A DNA stretch of 64,000 nucleotides from contig JANCIK010000013.1 of the NCBI GenBank assembly GCA_028532985.1, positions 2,170,001 through 2,234,000 on the forward strand, given 5' to 3'. Below are positions 45,014 to 54,856 of this stretch, piece by piece. The position numbers and the translations under genes were made by a program. This stretch comes from Stropharia rugosoannulata. Its lineage: Eukaryota; Basidiomycota; Agaricomycetes; Agaricales; Strophariaceae. The notes below the pieces were generated by a model. The model did not search any database and was not told where the DNA came from. It worked only from the letters and a program-made list of their open reading frames with translations. Each line of letters opens with the position of its first letter. Positions within the stretch are counted from its first letter, which is position 1.

Positions 45014-45771
45014 TGATATAAGAGTGATGAATTTGTGATATTATGATACAGAACAGTGTTGCAACAGCAGGAAAACACGAACCCCTAAGCTAGGGTCTGT
45101 GTTGTGTATTGTTTATACGCAATGCAGGCTGTGCCAACCTTTATGCAAAGCACTGTAAGGAAGCTAGAAAAGTATGTATAAGTACAGTAACTACAAATTG
45201 ATTGAAATACACAAGTCTCTGATAAGGCAAATAGTACCAAATGTATGCTTCTTGCTCAATGAGGAATTAGTGGTTCAGTAGGACAGTAAAATGCTAGATA
45301 TGCATGAGCTTGCAACATGCACAATATTCACTGAAACCGGTGCAAGCATGTAATGTGTACAATATTCCCCAAAGCTGGAGGGCAAAGATCATATCATGCT
45401 GTGTGGACAATAATGTCCTGATCTGGTATCTCACATCTGTACCAGAAACTGCCTGGGATGAGGGAATAATATGTAATCACAATCCTATTGTACTAGTCAA
45501 TGTTATGCTACTGGAGGTGTAACCACTGTGTCTACATGAGTGAAACTCAGTCCTGATACACAATGCATATTTATCTTTTGTGGAACCAATTTTGGTTTAT
45601 ATTCTATGTATGTATGACACTACAAGTAGTATATATGTTGTAGGCCATCATTCTTAGTCATCATATAATGTGTCTTCTGCTATTCCGGTCACACTGATCC
45701 AGCCATTCATGGTATGCACATGACATTACTGACCAGTATGTTTAGTTGGTTTGTCACTATATGGTTGTCCC
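45014..45771. other. Intergenic, nothing recognised
   Basis: AT-rich sequence with no convincing coding frame. A pair of related words, CATGAGCTTGCAACATGCACAATATTC and GCAAGCATGTAATGTGTACAATATTC-like (45302-45366), form a short direct repeat. Confidence 0.3.
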
Positions 45772-46768
45772 CACCTTCCATAAATGATTATGATTACATA
45801 ATCTGAGCATGCACACATGGATGTACCATGCAATTCCTAATGTGTTTGAAGACCAAAAACTTCAGCTTAGCTTATGTAAATTGGTACAGAAATTGGTACA
45901 GATGTAGATTAAATGTATGTGTATGTATTACAAAAATTAGAATCAAATATGACCACCTTTAGAGTAAAAAATAGAAGAAACTTTATCAGGCATGGTATAA
46001 ATATGCTGTTAATATCAGAAATATCTAGCTGTTCTCTTACAGTACATACAGAAGCTTTAAGCACATTTATAGATGTGGCAGAATGTGGAGAACCTCATAT
46101 AATATTTTTAGCTCATGCCAGACCAGATCAATACATGAAAGATCAGGGGAATCTGGGGGTTGTCTGGGAGTTGAAAAAGTAAAGAAATACCATAATCAGC
46201 AAGCCACTTATTGGTAAACTTGGTGGTATGAGAAGATGCATTATCCTGCTGAAAATAAACATGACCACACTCCTGCTTCATCTGCATATAAACAAGAAAA
46301 GCACCTTCAAGAGCTTGTTCACAATATCTTTTGTATTCATTCCTCCTTCTTTTCCTTTTAGATACTCTTGAACAATCAATGGCTCTTTTTTCCCATTCAT
46401 GATGCATGCCCACATCATAACTCATAAAGGCAACTGCTTGGAGACTGGAACTAGGCATTTATCAAGGTATTCTTCAAGCTAAAAGCTTCTGTATGTACTG
46501 CATAGGAACAGCTAGATATTTATGACATTAACAGCATATTTATACCATGCCTGATAGAGTTTCTTCTATTTTTTACTCTAAAGGTGGTCATATTTGATTC
46601 TAATTTTTGTAGTACATACACATACATTTAATCTACATCTGTACCAATTTCTGTACCAATTTACATAAGCTAAGCTGAAGTTTTTGGTCTTCAAACACAT
46701 TAGGAATTGTATGGTACATCCATGTGTGCATGCTCAGATTATGTAATTGTGATCATTTATGGAAGGTG
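45772..46768. mobile_element. Fold-back element enclosing a Tc1-type transposase fragment
   Basis: Inverted arms of about 288 bp (45772-46059 and 46481-46768; outer ends CACCTTCCATAAATGAT and its complement) surround a 420-bp centre. The centre, minus strand, reads HVYFQQDNASSHTTKFTNKW and PDNPQIPLI, the second-Asp and third-catalytic regions of a decayed Tc1/mariner transposase. Flanks show no clear TA pair. Confidence 0.7.
46090..46458 (-). pseudogene. Tc1/mariner transposase fragment
   Basis: About 115 codons: a basic SKRKRRRNEYKRYCEQALEG stretch followed by QQDNASSHTT (catalytic Asp plus the usual N/HT) and LLFQLPDNPQIPLI, where the usual SPDLNPIE is decayed and the Glu is lost. It resembles the plus-strand remnant at 49630-49990 in its 3' flank words (GGTGGTCATA, AATTTTTGT). 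Confidence 0.6.
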
Positions 46769-46789
46769 CAAGTACATACAGCTGACACC

Positions 46790-47828
46790 TTAGCTATTAA
46801 ATAGAAGTAGAAAATAGTATATATTAATGTGTTTGATATATTACTTTAGAAAACATTATTCTTCTAATATATTATCCATAGTCCCTACAAGTATGCTGAT
46901 ATATGATATTAGAGATATAGGTTTTAATTTAATACCCTTGATATATCATTTTACAGACATATATTCTAATACATTATTTAAAACCATATTATACCCATAA
47001 TATATTACATTAATGGCCAATCCATCCATGATTGTGTACTATTAATGTATCACAATAGAGCAAGTATGCTAATATATTACTATAGAGACATACTATTGGA
47101 AAGATAGATGAATAAAAAGTTGTGTATTGAGTTGTCCTATGGGCGCTTAAATACACCACAAAGTATTTACTAGAAAATTCTGTATGTAGGTAGATTAGTA
47201 ATCTAATTATTAATGTCCATTCTAATTAATGAGCTCTATCACTGATGCTGGCTTGGCCAACTCCAACACATACTTCTCAAACACAATTTTTATAAGGACA
47301 CCAATGATATATCACTTTAGAAAGAACAATCATATTGATATATTACATTAGAGATATGGTTTCTAATAACCACCCCTGATATATCACTATTAGAGAGGTA
47401 GTTACTACATTGCTATACTTTTGATCTATTAAACTAGAGTATCTAATAATATATTACATTAGAGAGCTATTTTTGTACATTGATACCCTTATAACATATT
47501 ACAATAGAACAGGTATTGAATCCTGGTAATGTATTACACTAGAGACCTAGCCTTACTTATTGTATATGCCTTAGTAGACTAAGATGTTGACACAAAATAA
47601 TCTTTTTGATTATCATGATACATCACATTGGAGAAGTAAATAGCATAACTACATGACACAGCTATTTTAAATAATGTGTCTCTAATGTAATATATCAACA
47701 TACTTATAAGACTATGGATAATGCATTAGAAGAATAAGTGATATTACTTAGGTCTCTAGTATAATATATTATACTATTGATGTAATATATTATAAGGTAG
47801 ATATACATCTCTAATATGATATATGATA
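46790..47828. repeat. AT-rich region of TATATTACATTAGAGA repeats
   Basis: No gene. A motif close to TATATTACATTAGAGA recurs every 40-80 bases. From 46820 to about 47640 it is mostly in one orientation and from about 47675 to 47820 mostly inverted (TCTCTAATGTAATATATC). The outer segments pair imperfectly: TTCTTCTAATATATTATCCATAG near 46860 against its complement near 47725. The Tc1 element sits at its right edge. Confidence 0.55.
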
Positions 47829-47830
47829 TA

Positions 47831-49437
47831 CAGTGGCTCAAAAAACTGTCCCAATGTTTGGGACATTTGGACATATCAGTTAATAGCAGAACAACCAGAT
47901 TACATAAGGACCTGAAATTTTACACATAGGTAGTTGGACATGTGACCTATCCAAAACAAGTAGTATCACGTGATTTGAAGAAGAACTTGGGTCACAATAA
48001 AATAAATAAAATAATGAAGCATTGGGACAGTTTTTTGACCCCCTATTTACCAACTACTTAGTACTTAGTATGTCCCCCTTTGGCCTTGATAACAGCCTCA
48101 ATCCTCCTTGGCATGCTGCTAATGAGATTTTGACATACTTCTGCTGGAATTTTGTTCCATCCTGCAGCCAACCTGTCCCACAATTCATGTACTCCTCTAG
48201 GTGGTGTTGAATATTCATTAAGTTTGAGTTTGATATGATTCCATAGGTGTTCAATGAGATTGAGGTCAGGAGATTGAGCAGGCCACCTAAGAACATTGAT
48301 ATTGTTGTCTTCAAACCATTTTGTGGCTTTTTTTGAGGTATGCTTTGGGTCATTGTCTTGTTGGAAAATCCGCTCCTCTTCTGGTATGTCAAGTATGTCA
48401 AAGCTTTCCTGTAGTGCATCCTCCAGAATGTCACAATACTGTTGAGAATCCATGATACCTTCAACTTCCACAAGTTTTCCCACACCATTCCAACCCATAC
48501 AGCCCCATACCATCAAGTTATTGCCACCACCATGCTTTACTGTAGGGATTGTTGTTCTGTCAGAGATCCCTTCACCTCGTGGTTTCCAAGTATACACCTT
48601 CCCATCTGACCCAATCCCATTGACCTTGGTCTCATCTGACCAGAGTATCCTTTTCCAGTCTTCCACTGTCCAGTTTCGATGGTATAAGGCAAATTTCAGG
48701 TGTCTTTGTTGGTGGATCTTCTTGAGTAGAGGGCGTTTGGCTTTGACAACAGACCTGAAATCATTCTTTTTGAGAACATTTCTGACTGTTTGTGCAGAGA
48801 CTGGTGAAGGGATGACATCATTGATGTATTTGGCAGCCTGAACAGCATTGTCAAGCTTTCCAGAAGTGATTTGTTGGAGGATAGTTCTGTGATGTCTAAA
48901 GGAGAGTTTAGGAGGACAGCCACCTTTGTTGTTTTCCTTGTCCAAATCCAGCTCCTTTTTGATTCTTCCAATAGTAGACTTGCCCAGACCAGTTTTTGAC
49001 TGAATTTGACGAACAGAATATCCATCTTGAAGAAAAGAAATAATAGAAGAGCGTTGAGAAAGGCTGATTGGCTTCATGAGGTAATGGCAAGAGATTAAAA
49101 TGGTTGAAGTTGAAATTCAACATTATAAACACTGTCACATGACATCACATGACTTTGTTTAATGTTCTCACGGAGTACTGCCACCTATTTGCCCTGCTAC
49201 ATAGAGGATTAAGCAAAGCAAATAGGGGGTCAAAAAACTGTCCCAATGCTTCATTATTTTATTTATTTTATTGTGACACAAGTTCTTCTTCAAATCACGT
49301 GATACTACTTGTTTTGGATAGGTCACATGTCCAACTACCTATGTTTAAAATTTCAAGTCCTTATGTAATCTGGTTGTTCTGCTATTAACTGATATGTCCA
49401 AATGTCCCAAACATTGGGACAGTTTTTTGAGCCACTG
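47831..49437 (-). mobile_element. Complete Tc1-like DNA transposon
   Basis: 1607 bp with TA target duplications (47829-47830 and 49438-49439). Terminal inverted repeats are 218 bp (47831-48048 and 49220-49437), near-identical, starting CAGTGGCTCAAAAAACTGTCCC; the CTGTCCCAATG word also recurs at the inner end of each repeat, giving two candidate transposase sites per end. It encodes one intact transposase on the minus strand. Confidence 0.96.
48058..49077 (-). CDS. Tc1/IS630 family transposase
   Basis: An uninterrupted, intron-free gene of 339 residues. The N-terminus has paired helix-turn-helix segments (YSVRQIQSKTGLGKSTIGRIK, then GCPPKLS and a second HTH) that would bind the terminal repeats. 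The catalytic triad is visible: WSDET, QQDNDPKHTS and SPDLNLIEHLW, with 34 residues between the second Asp and the Glu (DD34E). A basic/Gly hinge (WKPRGEG) and GGGNNLMVWGCM are typical. With both ends and the frame intact this element may still be active. Confidence 0.96.
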   Translation of the reverse strand: MKPISLSQRSSIISFLQDGYSVRQIQSKTGLGKSTIGRIKKELDLDKENNKGGCPPKLSFRHHRTILQQITSGKLDNAVQAAKYINDVIPSPVSAQTVRNVLKKNDFRSVVKAKRPLLKKIHQQRHLKFALYHRNWTVEDWKRILWSDETKVNGIGSDGKVYTWKPRGEGISDRTTIPTVKHGGGNNLMVWGCMGWNGVGKLVEVEGIMDSQQYCDILEDALQESFDILDIPEEERIFQQDNDPKHTSKKATKWFEDNNINVLRWPAQSPDLNLIEHLWNHIKLKLNEYSTPPRGVHELWDRLAAGWNKIPAEVCQNLISSMPRRIEAVIKAKGGHTKY

Positions 49438-49629
49438 TATTATATGTAATCTGTAAGTAGAGGTAATAATATATCACTGCTGACCTTTAGTAGTAGATCT
49501 ATGATAAATCAAATTGCCAGCTATACCTGCTGGACCTGTATAATTTTTGGCCAGAAAGGGCCATTACTTGTTCCTGATTATCCTGGAGAAAAGGATGGAG
49601 GAATGATTGTCTCTCATTATTAATCACAG

Positions 49630-49990
49630 GTATTGGATGGAGTTTTAAAGAGCTTTTGGGAAGGGATAGCAAGGAGAAGGGTTAAATTTCAGCATGATGG
49701 AGTAGCTATTAATCAAGCAAAATCAACACAAAGGTGGTTTGAAGAAAACAACATTCCATTGGAGAGTTATCTAGCACAATCACCTGATTCAAATCCCATT
49801 GAGCCAGTTTGGCATGACCTCAAAGCTATTGTTCACTCTCACCCTTTGGTAAACTCAGTTGAAGTACTTAAACAAGTAATCTAAGCTGCATGGGAGGAAT
49901 TACTATGGAATTGAAAAGATATACAAGCACATTTTACAAATGCCTCAGTGTGTGCAGGCTGTTTTGGAGTCAAATGGTGGTCATACTCCA
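49630..49990 (+). pseudogene. Tc1-type transposase remnant
   Basis: C-terminal part only: VKFQHDGVAINQAKSTQRWFEENNI, SPDSNPIEPVWHDLK and, after TAA near 49882, further in-frame C-terminal residues ending GGHTPF. The second Asp and the Glu of the DDE triad are still present. The upstream half is missing. Confidence 0.75.
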
Positions 49991-49999
49991 TTTTAATTT

Positions 50000-52314
50000 T
50001 TGTTATATATACAAAGTAAAGTAATATATCCACTATCAAATTTTCATAGCTTAAAATTGATGTTGAAATAACATATACCTCAGGAGGCTATAGAATGTCA
50101 GAAGTAGGAGGAGTTCAACCTGTGGGAAACAGGTATGTGGCCATTACTTTTTGTGACCACAAGTATGTTCTATTCTTGGACTTCTGTTTTATTTTTATCT
50201 TGCTCTAATCTTGCTTATTGTTTATCTCTCATTTCTTGTTCATCTTTTCAATCCACCTTATATCCCTTATCTATCTTCCTGTCATCCCTGAATTTATCAC
50301 CTCACTTATGAACATTTCTTCTCCTTATATCAACTCACTACATGATCAACTTCCTTTGTAGCTCACACTGAAGACCTCACTTTTCTTGTAGGTCATCAGC
50401 AATTCATCACTCAAACACCTTTATTATGCATCATACAATGCTTGTTCCCTCAGTCATTTTTCTCTTTGTGATGCTAAGGTAAATTTTACTATAGTCTCAT
50501 ATTCTTTACATTACTAACTATCTTCACTATGTAGACTTACATGTTATAAGGTAGTTAGAAAAATACAGCATCAGTAAGTTATCTTAGTTTCCTGTCTTGG
50601 TTCTTGGTTGGTATTTCTGTTTCCAGAAACACAGATAAGCATCAAACTCAAGAAGTAAAATAGAAGCACAAGAAATTTCAATAAAAAAGTTAAATGGACC
50701 TTCCTTGGTTTCTGTAAAAAGGAACATAGGTTTTCATGTATCCTGTTTTGGTTGTTTTATAAGGTCTTCTTCCATTTTGGGGATTGAGAAACAGCAAAAA
50801 AACTAAATGGACAACTTTCTGATTTAGCATCCAGCTGTGTACTAATCAGCAACTTGACCTATTTAGTATCTGGATTTTGCCAGTTTTGTTCTGTTTTTCA
50901 GTTTCAGGAAACTGTACTTACATTTTAGGTTAAAATTAAGGGCCTGTTTGGTAGCACTTAGATGGCTATCTAAGTGGTTTGGCTAAGCAGTGTTTGCTGG
51001 TCTAACTGGTGGCAAGCCATCTAAATGTGCACAGACACTTGACTTACTCCTATGCAACTGCAGTCTGCCACATTGACAATTGCTATTGATCTCCTGTGAA
51101 TGAGCCCTATGTGTTGGAAAGTTCCCAGGCCGATGATTAGGTGAATTAGGCCATTTATGGGTCACGGTAATGATCAGATGACAAGTTGCCATCATCACCT
51201 TGAGCTGTGGTGATCAGGCAACTGCCTTTGCCTGATCAAATGCAATGCTGTCTCTGATGAGACAGCCTGAGCAGTCCGGCAGCATGATGATCAGACAGCA
51301 TGAACAGCCTGGTCTGAATATTCCAGCTGCTGATGATTAGATGCCGAACAATGATCAGGTCCGGCATAATATTCAGAATTTTCAATCATGATCAGAAACG
51401 AAATCCAATTGAGGTACTTAGTTATGTTTACTTATGAGATTGGGTCAAATGAAATATATTTTTGATTTTAATACTATTACTGACATGAAATATTATACTA
51501 CCTCTACATACAATACTAGCTGCTACCTAAAATTACTTATTAAGCCTACAATAGGCACTACATGATATTTGAATAGGACAAGGTGAGCGCTGCTGGTGCA
51601 GGGCAATAAGGGGGGGAAATTTAGCAGGAAATCAATGGTTACAGTGACTACTTATATATTGTGCAGGGACCTTAATTGTGTGATGGGATTTATGTATTTT
51701 GCTCACCTGGCTGGGTTGCTTACTAACAAGGAGCTATTTTATTATTAGCACAGCATCTTCTACCCAACTTCTAACAACTCTTGAGTGTTTTTTGAGAGCT
51801 GGAGGGCACTGAATGTACTGTAATACTGGTGGTGGTGTAATAAATATGTGACATACAAGATGCAAGTGGTGTCATAACGAGAAGTTGCAGCTAGCTGCTA
51901 CAGTTGCAACTGTCTGATCGTGTGAGCAGCTGATGACAGGCGACGGCCAGTACCCATTCAGAGATTCTTGATTGTCAATGTATAATAGAACACATATATA
52001 ATAGAACACAAGATGACATTAAATAATGCAATTGCCCTAATAAAAGAAGAGACATATTTACATAAATATTAATAGAAGGACTTGTCTGAATGTCAGTGAT
52101 GTAAGTACAGTGATAAGAAGAATCATAATCTTGCTATCAATGTGAGAAAGGTTGGTAAACAACATCTGAATTGACAAAATGATTATCTGTCAGTTAGTTT
52201 CCATGACTGTTGTTGCGACTGTGCCTTGCAGTCTTACCCCCACGTACAGTAGTAGAAGTGGGGGGAGGATGGGCAGTGTTTGAAGTGGAATGGACAGCTA
52301 ATTGTCAGATACTA
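50000..52314. other. AT-rich region without recognised genes
   Basis: No coding frame stands out. At 50938 a GGGCCTGTTTGGTAGCAC word looks like a DNA-transposon terminus, but I found no matching inverted end. 51100-51420 holds many TGATCAG words and small hairpins (CAGGCAACTGCCTTTGCCTG near 51214). The rest is low-complexity A/T-rich sequence. Confidence 0.35.
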
Positions 52315-54285
52315 TGCCTGGTGACAGGTGCAGCCGGTGCTGGAGGAGGAGCTGCTGCCGTACCTGATTTAGTATTGGTGGATTGGGTGGATATGCTATG
52401 ACAGCATGGTAAAGTTGCACTCGTAGTAGGTCCAGGTGGTGATTGAGTGGCAAGAATATTCTGCTATAATGACATGCATAATTTTATTAAAAATACAATT
52501 TATAACACTGTGACGAGAAGTAGAGTTACCTGTGCAGCTGGGGCATATTCTTCCTCATCTGTGTATATGTTGTCAAAAGCTTTGGCATAATCCAAGTCAG
52601 GTTGTGCTATGTTATCAACATCTGCTCCAGTATTGTCCACTGGAGCAACATCTAATAAAGATGCACTATCATCTAAGATAATAATAATAATAGTGTCAGT
52701 GTCAAATTTCAACACAATAAAAGCAAAAGGTTTGAGCCAAATACATACCTTGGAGCTCCTGTAGACTTTCAAGATGAAGTTGTTCCATATCACGATGGAT
52801 TCTATTGGTATCACACTGAAGTGCAGAGCTTGTCAAACTACCATCAGTTTCATTACCAGAATAGCTAATGTCTGCAGAATCAGTGTCGGGACCACCACTC
52901 TTGCGTTGATTGTGCTTTGAGAAGACCTTGCTGTCCCAGATGGCTAAAACACTATTTATCCATTTAGGATTCAGCTTTGTTGAGTTGATAAGATAATGTT
53001 TGTAGAACGCATAGTCTGCTGAATATTTGATCCCACTTTGATGCCCAAGCCCAGCTTGCTCAAATGATGTATCACATGAGAGCTAATATTGTGTCTAGAA
53101 GTTTGGGTGTCAATTTAATGATCCAATTTCTCATTATGCAATCTAAGTATAAATACACACCGAATTTGCCACCCAGGACATAAAACCAAATGTGGTTTCA
53201 GCAGGAACATCAGGCCATAGATATACACTCTTTGCTCGTCCCACTGCATGTGTAGCACTCTCTGCAGCTGTTTTTCCAAACAGAACAGCACAGGCAATCT
53301 TAACAGATTGTTTTGAGGTCAGTATTGTGTCCCAAGATCGAAAATAATATAAATTGTACTATGAACAGCTCGTTGTGCAGAAACCGGCCTTGTATCTTTG
53401 ATGTATCACCGTCCTTACACAGTGCAGGAGGAAACCTGGGGTACACAAGCACACTTGGTGGGCCCATCTCTGGCCCTTCATTGTTGGGACCATATCCTAG
53501 AAGACCAACCTGTATCTCTGGAATACAATCCCATGTCACCTTTTTTGAAGGGTCACCCAAAGCATCGTAGAACCAAGATGACTGGAGATTGAATACAGTG
53601 GGAATAATGGATCAGCATATATTTGAGAATGTAGAAGAGCATACTGCTGAGCCTGCAGCATGGAACTAATACAGACAGAGTATTATAATTTAATACCAAG
53701 TATTAAATACAGAGAATATAAATAATGCTCACCTCATTCCAGTACGTCTCCAAATATTGAACATTCCCCGGGTCATGCATAACAGAGTAGTAGTCCTTCA
53801 GAAGTGCGAAGAGAAGCTCAGCAGCAGTTCCTGTGCAAATGTTCTCCTCTGATGTATATCTGATCGGGTTGTCATAACGATAGGTGGGAGCAGGAACCTT
53901 TATGGCATCTCTCTCAGGAAACATGTTGAATGCAATTGCAAAACAATGCCCAAGCTTCTGAGATGATTGCAGGATAGTAGCAGGCAAGGTAGATGGAGTG
54001 ATAATAAAATCAACAATAATAGGTGCACTGTTTTTTTTTTCTTTGTGTTCTTCTGGAGACACAACTCTGAGATAATACGCTTCTGGGCAAGGTTCTCCTC
54101 CTTGAGGGTGGAGATTTCTAACATAAGTTTGTCATAGGCCTAACAAACTATAAGCACTCCTCGTTGAAACAATTTGAATAGAGATAACACATCACCTCTT
54201 TGAGACTCAAGTAGTCTGAGCATAATACAGAGGAGCTGGATGAAGCTGAGTCTGAGACTGCAGATATGGTTGTGGCTGAGCTCAT
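52315..54285 (-). pseudogene. Hypothetical protein next to Plavaka (possibly DUF6698-like)
   Basis: Begins MSSATTISAVSDSASSSSS (54285-54196), intron, then a coiled-coil-like stretch AYDKLMLEISTLKEENLAQK. Next come LGHCFAIAFNMFPERDAI, ICTGTAAELLFALLKDYY, ACAVLFGKTAAES and YADYAFYK-like blocks, then an acidic Ser-rich tail ending VTRHSI with TGA at 52317-52315. The order resembles a hypothetical family common in mushroom genomes that I recall as DUF6698; this is a tentative match. A one-base frame change near 54065, beside a 10-A run, breaks it unless it is a base-calling error. Confidence 0.55.
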
Positions 54286-54856
54286 GCTTAGCTGTCAAGG
54301 GGTAGTGAAGCCATCATGGGATGGTGCTGGCACAGCCGGACCAATCTCTAGAGGGTACTGGGCATATTGGCGGGAGAGAGGAACTTGGGATGGCAGTAAT
54401 CGACATGACATATTGGAATATTGTCATTGTTATGGTGCTTTCAACTCAGAGGAAACTTGTATATTATACAAAATGGACAGTCAAAGAAACCCAAAGCATG
54501 TCAAGGATTGCTTAATACATGCATCTATTTAATACTTATAAAACATGTTTCAAAATATGTTTATGATCAGGATCAGCAACAGTAATAAAAAGGAAGAATG
54601 GAATCAAAATTAGATCATAAATGAGTGTGCTGCTCCGAATCATCACCATGCACACACCATGCAGCAATAAAATTAATATGCACAAGTCTGTTTCCCACAT
54701 GTGTTGATCAGTCGGCATTGTCCGAGTTGGTGTAACCTGTTAATGTCGACTATGATAACAAGGCTCAACAGGTACTTGGACACAATTAGGGCATAGAATT
54801 TCACCTGATATAGCTTGTAGACTACTAAGAAGAAGTTATCTATTCCATATAATAAA
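54286..54856. other. Intergenic stretch between the two minus-strand genes
   Basis: The upstream region of the hypothetical gene and downstream region of Plavaka. The plus-strand frame at 54266-54532 looks accidental. No terminator or repeat recognised. Confidence 0.3.

Noticed and set aside
50938..50955. Defined DNA transposon starting GGGCCTGTTTGGTAGC
   Set aside because: No inverted partner end or target duplication was found in the window.
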